From positions 1 through 10,766 of the forward strand of contig DFBM01000045.1 in assembly GCA_002366645.1 (NCBI GenBank): DNA of 10,766 bases, in the 5' to 3' direction. Shown here in pieces: positions 6,294-10,766 of the stretch (the stretch's first letter is position 1; every line of letters begins with the position of its first letter). Source of the DNA: Rhodobacterales bacterium UBA3080. Lineage in GTDB: Bacteria > Pseudomonadota > Alphaproteobacteria > Rhodobacterales > Rhodobacteraceae. Below the pieces are notes generated by a model. It worked only from the letters and a program-made list of their open reading frames with translations. It made no database searches and had not been told where the DNA came from. The translations under genes were made by a program, and so were the position numbers.

Positions 6294-7088
6294 CTAGTCC
6301 AGCGTCTGCCGATAGCGTTTGCCGGCGATCAGACTGATAACGATGAGGATAATTATTAGCGCCAGATATTCACTGCTGATGTCGGGTACGCCCGCGTCTT
6401 TGAGCATGACTTCGAGGGGGCGCACCGGCGTGGCGATCAGCATCTCCATTGTGCCCTGTTCGGTTTCCTTGACGATAGCCACAGCGGTGATCATGACCAT
6501 CGTCATCGACAGGATTATACCAAGCAGGCCGGGTACGATGTTGGTCGCGGTGCGGCCTTCGGGATTGTACTGCCGCTGAACGTTGATCGTGAACGGTGCC
6601 GGTTGTCCTGCGACCATCGCCAGCGGACCGCTGAGGTTTTGCCGCGCGACGATGTTGAGGATGCCGCTCAAGGCGCTAACCGCGCCGCTGGTTGCCGAGG
6701 GATCGGAGGCGTCCGCAGCCAGTAGGATTTCGGGCTTGTCGCCGCGCAAGACGTCGCGTTCGAAATCGGGCGGGATGACGACGACAAAGTTAACCTCGCC
6801 GGTGCGCAAAGCCTGTTCGCCATCCTCGTATCCGTTCGCATATCCGATGAACTCGAAATAGTCCGAGGTCTGCATGGCCGACACAATCGCGCGGGTCATC
6901 GGACCGTTGTCGCCCAGATCAATCATCGTCGGCAGGTTGCGCGGGTCGGCGTTAATCGCGAATCCGAACAGCAGCAACTGCATTATCGGTAACCCGATCA
7001 TCATCGCGAAGGTGACCCGGTTGCGGCGCATTTGGACGAATTCCTTGGTCAGGACCGCTAGAAACCTATTGAGGGAGAACAGCTTCAT
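6294..7088 (-). CDS. ABC-2 type efflux permease with internal in-frame deletion (probable pseudogene)
   Basis: The membrane subunit of a YbhS/YbhR/YhhJ-type exporter. The 264 residues compare with about 370-380 in the family. The N-terminal part looks normal: cytoplasmic lead, first membrane segment (about 26-45), large periplasmic domain (46-180) and second membrane segment (about 182-206), then KETEQGTMEMLIATPV. At about residue 226-232 (bases 6413-6396) the text passes from RPLEVML, which normally precedes membrane segments 3-5, straight into KDAGVPDI plus a last membrane segment and KRYRQTLD, the family's usual C terminus. About 105-115 residues holding roughly three membrane helices are thus missing without a frameshift. 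The start ATG overlaps the ATPase stop by four bases. A working transporter is unlikely unless the shortened form has a new role. The deletion is inferred from remembered family architecture. Confidence 0.85.
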   Translation of the reverse strand: MKLFSLNRFLAVLTKEFVQMRRNRVTFAMMIGLPIMQLLLFGFAINADPRNLPTMIDLGDNGPMTRAIVSAMQTSDYFEFIGYANGYEDGEQALRTGEVNFVVVIPPDFERDVLRGDKPEILLAADASDPSATSGAVSALSGILNIVARQNLSGPLAMVAGQPAPFTINVQRQYNPEGRTATNIVPGLLGIILSMTMVMITAVAIVKETEQGTMEMLIATPVRPLEVMLKDAGVPDISSEYLALIIILIVISLIAGKRYRQTLD

Positions 7089-8026
7089 TCGCCTGCCTCA
7101 ATGGGGTCATCGCTGCCAGTCATCAGATAAATGAAAGCTTCTTCCAGTCCCTCAGGCTGCATGCTCCACTTCCGGTTTTCGTCGGTTGCTATCTGTTTGA
7201 CAGTTTGACCAAGGGTTGCGGCGTCAATGCCTGAAACATGGATGCCCGTGCCGAAGCGGGCGACTTGGGCGACCCCCGGCAGGCCTTTGATGCGCTCCTC
7301 GAGATCGGACAAGTGTTTGCCTTCAATCCGGTAGGTGGTCAGGCCAACCTGTTTGGCAATCGAGGCGGAAGGCCCGTCGATCAACTTTTTGCCATAAGCG
7401 ATATAGGCGATGTTATCGCACTGCACCGCCTCGTCCATGTAATGGGTCGAGACCAACACCGTCACACCCTGCTTGGACAACCGGCGAATTTCGTCCCAGA
7501 AATCGCGGCGCGCCTTGGGGTCAACACCGGCTGTCGGTTCGTCGAGTAACAGCAGTTTCGGGTCATGGATAAGGCAGGATGCCAGCGCCAACCGTTGCTT
7601 CCAGCCACCGGACAGGTTTCCGGCCAACTGATGGGAACGATCCGCAAGCCCAAGGGATTCGAGCGCGTCGCTCACCCGTTTACGACGTTTCTTCACACCG
7701 AACATACGGGCCACAAAATCCAGATTTTCGCGAATGGTCAGGTCCTGATACAACGAAAACTTCTGCGTCATGTATCCGACTTGCGCCTTGATCTTGTCCG
7801 GCTCGGTCCGGATATCATGCCCGACACAGGTTCCTTCGCCAGCATCGGGCGTCAGCAAACCACACAGAATACGGATCGTCGTAGTTTTTCCCGAACCGTT
7901 CGGGCCCAGAAACCCGTAAATCGCGCCTTTAGGCACGCGGATGTCAAAATTGTCAACGACGGTATTCTTACCATAAACCTTGGTAATCCCGCGCGCATCA
8001 ATGGCGATTTCAACGTCGCCGTTCAT
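7085..8026 (-). CDS. ABC exporter ATP-binding protein (YbhF/CcmA-like, single NBD)
   Basis: The nucleotide-binding subunit that powers an ABC-2 type exporter at the inner face of the cytoplasmic membrane. In 313 residues all ATPase motifs are intact: Walker A GPNGSGKTT (41-49), Q-loop at Gln88 (YMTQKFSLYQ), signature LSGGW (138-142), Walker B LLLLDEP with catalytic Glu163, D-loop AGVD and switch His195 (STHYMDEA). The C-terminal extension (about 225-313), ending QPEGLEEAFIYLMTG, is typical of drug/YbhF-type ATPases. It resembles one half of the double-domain YbhF. ATG 8026 overlaps the stop of the membrane-fusion gene by four bases, and its own stop overlaps the permease start by four, so the three were translated as a coupled unit. 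It appears undamaged although both partners carry lesions. Confidence 0.95.
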   Translation of the reverse strand: MNGDVEIAIDARGITKVYGKNTVVDNFDIRVPKGAIYGFLGPNGSGKTTTIRILCGLLTPDAGEGTCVGHDIRTEPDKIKAQVGYMTQKFSLYQDLTIRENLDFVARMFGVKKRRKRVSDALESLGLADRSHQLAGNLSGGWKQRLALASCLIHDPKLLLLDEPTAGVDPKARRDFWDEIRRLSKQGVTVLVSTHYMDEAVQCDNIAYIAYGKKLIDGPSASIAKQVGLTTYRIEGKHLSDLEERIKGLPGVAQVARFGTGIHVSGIDAATLGQTVKQIATDENRKWSMQPEGLEEAFIYLMTGSDDPIEAGE

Positions 8027-8973
8027 GGCAGGCTTTCCAGACTGACCGGCTGGCCCGGGTTAAGCGAGACCAATTCAGGCAGGCGCGCTTTGGCGCGGAA
8101 GACCAGACGCGAGCGCTCGTCTTTGCTGTAGATGATGGGCGGCGTGAATTCCGGCTGGCTTTCGATGTTCTCCAAGCTCACCTGCAGGCCATCGGGGCAG
8201 CCGTCACAGCTTAGCAAAAGCGGATCGCCGATTTCGAGCTCGCTCAGACGTTCTTCGGTGATGTAAAAGATCACGGCGTGCGGGCCTTCAGGCAGGATCG
8301 AGATCACCGGTGCGGCAACCATCGCCACTTCGCCAACTTCGTAAAGCACCCGCTCAACCCGACCCGAAACCGGTGAAACCGTGGTTTGCGCGTCTAGTCT
8401 GGCGGTGGCGGCGCTAACTTCGGCAAGGGCGGCCTGCACGTTTGCTTCAGCCTTCAGCAATTCGGCACTACGGGCGGGCAATTCCATCGACACGAGTTGC
8501 GCCTTCAACTGGTTGACCTGCGCAACAGCACCGGCGAGCGTTGCCCTCTCCTGATCGACCTTCACGTCGGTGACGAATCCATCGTTCAGTAACTTCAGAT
8601 CACGATCAAGATTCGCTTGCGACAGTGCCAAGTTCGCTTCGGCCATTTCTAGCTGTGCGCGCACTACCGCCAGCTCTTCCTCACGCGCACCGGTGCGGAT
8701 GTTATCTGCCGCCGCCTGCAACGCGGCAGCCGTGGAACGGGTCGCCAACAAAGCGGCCAGATGTTGCGCGCGGTCCTGCTCAAACAGGGTGTCACCTTCC
8801 GCGACGGGTTGGTTTTCTACAACCTTAATTTCATCGATCCGGCCCGTGGCCGTCGGCGCAACGTATACCTAATCAGCTTCTACATATCCCGAAAAGCTCA
8901 AGTCCGGTTCGTTTGAAAATCCAGGGAAGACTGCAACCAACAATCCCGTGAAAAAGGAAATCACTTCATCCAT
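8023..8973 (-). pseudogene. HlyD/YbhG-type membrane-fusion protein gene interrupted by an in-frame TAG
   Basis: A periplasmic adaptor that would join the exporter to an outer-membrane channel. The whole frame, ATG 8973 to stop 8025-8023, would give about 316 residues, normal for YbhG-like proteins (about 330). Codon 35 (8871-8869) is TAG, inside the conserved GYVEADxVYVAPTATG block where family members usually have an aromatic residue such as Tyr. The frame continues open afterwards: half-lipoyl motif GRIDEIKVVENQPVAEGD, a long coiled-coil hairpin rich in Ala/Gln/Glu/Leu (about 75-180), second lipoyl half VSPVSGRVERVLYEVGE, and a beta-barrel domain. The start has AAGGA about 11 bases upstream, and lies one base after the tetR stop. 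The first plausible restart is TTG 8751, which would lose 74 codons and the first lipoyl half. A single-base sequencing error is the alternative. Confidence 0.85.
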
Positions 8974-8974
8974 T

Positions 8975-9622
8975 TTATGGTTTTTCCTTACTAATACCGT
9001 TGAACAATACGTCGAGGTGGTTTTCCATAAACGTCCGTAAACCGGCCGCGGAGTTGTCCCCTACGCCAAAAATACTGGCCGCCGCGACGTGCATAAAAAT
9101 CGGGCCAGCGATATTTCTGACCGTAAGCTCCGCATCGACATTGCGCAGCTCACCCGATGCGATCCCCCTATCCACAACGGAGCGGAGCGCCGGTAGCATG
9201 TGGGAGATCACCTCGTCTTGGTAGATTTTCGCCAGATCGGGAAAACGGCTGGCTTCGCACATGATAATCGCAGGGACGCCATATATTTTCGGGTCCGAGA
9301 TTCGGGAGGAAACAAGTCCAAGGACCAGCGTTATTGCCTCTTTCGCAGTGCCTTCAAACTGATCGAGCATGTTTTCCGCCAAGATCGCCACCGGCGATAT
9401 CGCACGCCTCACCAGACCCTCCAACAGCGCCACCTTGGACGGAAAGTAAAGGTAAACCGTGGCCTTCGAGATGCCGGCTATCTTCGCAATATCCTCAACC
9501 CGAGCGGCCTCGAATCCTTCGCGCATAAATAGCGTCAAAGCCGCATCCAGCACTTCGTCTGGCCGCGCATCCGCACGGCGACGAAACTTTCGGGAATCTT
9601 TGGTAGGTGCAGCTTTGGTCAT
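8975..9622 (-). CDS. TetR/AcrR-family repressor of the efflux operon
   Basis: A 215-residue transcriptional repressor. The N-terminal TetR DNA-binding domain is clear: PDEVLDAALTLFMREGFEAA (helix 1, residues 21-40), then the helix-turn-helix VEDIAKIAGISKATVYLYFPSK (42-63). The remaining 150 residues form the helical ligand-binding/dimerisation domain, of unknown ligand. The N-terminal extension is basic (RKFRRR). It is the first gene of the operon, one base before the membrane-fusion gene, an arrangement like CecR with ybhGFSR in enterobacteria. The start is ATG 9622, with only a weak ribosome site. A perfect palindrome 32 bases upstream, inside the presumed promoter, is the likely operator, so the gene is probably autorepressed with the operon and relieved by the exporter's substrate. 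No damage is seen. Confidence 0.93.
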   Translation of the reverse strand: MTKAAPTKDSRKFRRRADARPDEVLDAALTLFMREGFEAARVEDIAKIAGISKATVYLYFPSKVALLEGLVRRAISPVAILAENMLDQFEGTAKEAITLVLGLVSSRISDPKIYGVPAIIMCEASRFPDLAKIYQDEVISHMLPALRSVVDRGIASGELRNVDAELTVRNIAGPIFMHVAAASIFGVGDNSAAGLRTFMENHLDVLFNGISKEKP

Positions 9623-9651
9623 GTGATTTGCCCGCTTGACGTTCCAGAAAC

Positions 9652-9680
9652 TTAATAACTGACCGGTCAGTTATTTACAA
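9652..9680 (-). promoter_or_regulatory. Putative promoter of the tetR-efflux operon
   Basis: On the minus strand TTGTAA (9680-9675) and TATTAA (9657-9652) are separated by 17 bases, each matching the sigma-70 consensus at four of six positions. The spacer is almost entirely the 22-bp palindrome, so a bound repressor would block RNA polymerase directly. The -10 lies about 30 bases before the tetR start. Confidence 0.55.
9654..9675. promoter_or_regulatory. Perfect 22-bp palindrome, probable TetR operator
   Basis: AATAACTGACC (9654-9664) is followed at once by its exact reverse complement GGTCAGTTATT (9665-9675). Continuous palindromes of this size with a TGACCGGTCA core are typical operators of TetR/AcrR proteins. 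It sits 32 bases upstream of the tetR start and fills the spacer of the best promoter candidate. Confidence 0.85.
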
Positions 9681-9764
9681 GACAGTTGATAACCACTGAT
9701 ATCTTAGGAAGCATATTCTCCTAAAAAATTGTGTGATGAGGCTGCGTTGAGATTGTCTTCCCGG

Positions 9765-10700
9765 TTACCCCGGGCTCATACCGCGTAGCCGCTCAGAACG
9801 ACGGCGTAACAGTTCGAGCACTGTTAACAGGCAGATCGAAATTATCACCAGAATTGTGGCAACGGCCAAAATCGTAGGGCTGATCTGCTCGCGAATTCCG
9901 GACCACATCTGGCGCGGAATGGTTTTATCCTCGGGGCCAGCAAGGAACAGCACGGCTACAACTTCGTCAAAAGAGGTAATAAAGGCGAACAATCCACCCG
10001 AGATCACCCCAGGCAAAATCAACGGCATCTGCACTTTGAAGAACGTTCTTACAGGCCCCGCCCCCATATTGGCGGCAGCTTTGGTTAGGCTGTTATCAAA
10101 CCCGACCAACGTCGATGTCACGGTGATAATCACAAACGGCGTACCAAGGGCCGCATGCGCCAGAATAATACCCAACTTGGTACCCGCAAGTGCCTGCTTG
10201 CCTTCAACAAAGGGGTTGAAGTCGTTCGAGTAGAAATAAAACATACCCGCAGCAGTCACAATAAGCGGCACGATCATCGGCGAGATCAGGATCGACATGA
10301 TCAACCCTTTGTAAGGCATTTCCGAACGGCTTAGGCCAATCGCGGCCAAGGTGCCAAAACCTGTGGCCAACAATGTCGCCCAAAATCCGATAATAAAGCT
10401 GTTCTTGGTTGCCCGCACCCATTGCGCGTTCTGCCACATGTCAGCCCACCAGCCCTCGGTAGCTTCCGGATTGGCCATGCCGTTGTAGAAGATATCCTTA
10501 TACCAGCGCAGGCTATAAGCTTCGGGATCAAAACTCAGCATGCCGGAGGTAAACGTGAAATACGGTTCGGCATTAAAACTTAACGGTACGATGATCAGAA
10601 TCGGCGTAATAAGATACAGAAAAATCAGCGCACAAATCACACGAAAAGCATAATACCAAACGCGTTGGCCCAAGGTGGCATACGGAGGAAGTGCAGACAT
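9765..10700 (-). CDS. PotC-like permease of a polyamine-type ABC importer
   Basis: An inner-membrane permease of the spermidine/putrescine (PotB/PotC, binding-protein-dependent) family, 311 residues. Membrane segments are visible at about 20-40, 102-123, 132-154, 177-200, 230-252 and 277-297. The cytoplasmic EAA loop that docks the ATPase reads KAAANMGAGPVRTFF...LPG (207-231), and FDEVVAVLFLAGP (244-256) is typical of PotC-like proteins. It is longer than E. coli PotC (about 264), mainly through a Trp-rich periplasmic stretch (about 63-98) and one around 155-175. The start is ATG 10700, three bases after the stop of another permease gene, so the operon runs in from beyond the window. The substrate (polyamine, or a related amine or opine) cannot be told. 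A 5-bp GC stem near 9760-9774 overlaps its stop but lacks a T-run, so no terminator is called. Confidence 0.92.
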   Translation of the reverse strand: MSALPPYATLGQRVWYYAFRVICALIFLYLITPILIIVPLSFNAEPYFTFTSGMLSFDPEAYSLRWYKDIFYNGMANPEATEGWWADMWQNAQWVRATKNSFIIGFWATLLATGFGTLAAIGLSRSEMPYKGLIMSILISPMIVPLIVTAAGMFYFYSNDFNPFVEGKQALAGTKLGIILAHAALGTPFVIITVTSTLVGFDNSLTKAAANMGAGPVRTFFKVQMPLILPGVISGGLFAFITSFDEVVAVLFLAGPEDKTIPRQMWSGIREQISPTILAVATILVIISICLLTVLELLRRRSERLRGMSPG

Positions 10701-10703
10701 CAG

Positions 10704-10766
10704 TTATCCCATCTTCATGTTATCGATGCCCACGACTTTGTCGTAGAGCCAGTAAATTGCGAGCAC
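10704..10766 (-). CDS. PotB-like permease, last 20 codons only
   Basis: The minus strand from the window edge is open for 20 codons, ending with TAA at 10706-10704. It reads VLAIYWLYDKVVGIDNMKMG, a hydrophobic helix end followed by the DxxVGxDxMK-like tail I associate with the partner permease of Rhodobacterales polyamine-type importers. Its stop lies three bases before the PotC-like start, as expected for paired permease genes. The assignment rests mainly on this position and the short tail. Confidence 0.75.
   Translation of the reverse strand: MLAIYWLYDKVVGIDNMKMG

Noticed and set aside
7565..8131. 188-codon plus-strand open frame over the ABC ATPase
   Set aside because: It is antisense to an ATPase with every motif intact and has no recognisable domain.
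8869..8871. TAG read through as a recoded amino acid or by suppression
   Set aside because: There is no sign of recoding signals, and the sibling permease is also damaged. A plain nonsense mutation or sequence error is simpler.
9754..9776. GC stem near the PotC-like stop as a terminator
   Set aside because: The stem is only 5 bp, overlaps the stop codon and is not followed by a T-run on the minus strand.
10575..10590. Second TTAA pair resembling a CtrA site
   Set aside because: The spacing is three bases instead of seven and it lies inside the PotC-like coding region.

Overview
The window looks like chromosomal DNA from an alphaproteobacterium, most likely of the Rhodobacterales/Roseobacter type. 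This is judged from gene content and order (yicC-gmk, olsB-olsA, chpT, a DUF3553 protein, eno followed by a ThiE-like gene), moderate-to-high GC, and SD-led, tightly packed operons. No phage, IS element, CRISPR array, tRNA or rRNA was seen, and no stretch over 300 bases lacks a gene.

Layout. (1) 1-1601, plus strand: the 3' two thirds of enolase, a perfect GGAA-capped hairpin, then a divergent thiamine-phosphate-synthase-like gene. (2) 1582-3192, minus strand: olsB-olsA, the two acyltransferases of ornithine lipid synthesis; olsA overlaps the ThiE-like gene tail to tail. (3) 3193-3352: olsB upstream region carrying a canonical CtrA-type site (TTAA-N7-TTAA). (4) 3353-4138: a 57-residue DUF3553 gene (minus) back to back with chpT (plus), the histidine phosphotransferase of the CckA-ChpT-CtrA relay. 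(5) 4128-6193, minus strand: yicC, gmk and a gamma-type carbonic anhydrase, nearly abutting or overlapping; the last overlaps the end of chpT. (6) 6294-9680, minus strand: a TetR-regulated YbhGFSR-like efflux operon in the order tetR, membrane-fusion gene, ABC ATPase, ABC-2 permease. A perfect 22-bp palindrome lies across the spacer of its presumed promoter. (7) 9765-10766, minus strand: two permease genes of a polyamine-type (PotB/PotC) importer, the first only as its last 20 codons.

The main discoveries are in the efflux operon. The fusion-protein gene has an in-frame TAG at codon 35, and the permease has lost roughly 105-115 internal residues by an in-frame deletion. The ATPase, regulator, operator and all translational-coupling overlaps remain intact. 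This looks like a recently inactivated exporter. The second point of interest is the cell-cycle context: a CtrA-type site and a DUF3553 gene sit between chpT and the ornithine lipid genes, which suggests, but does not prove, a link between the CtrA relay and membrane lipid composition.
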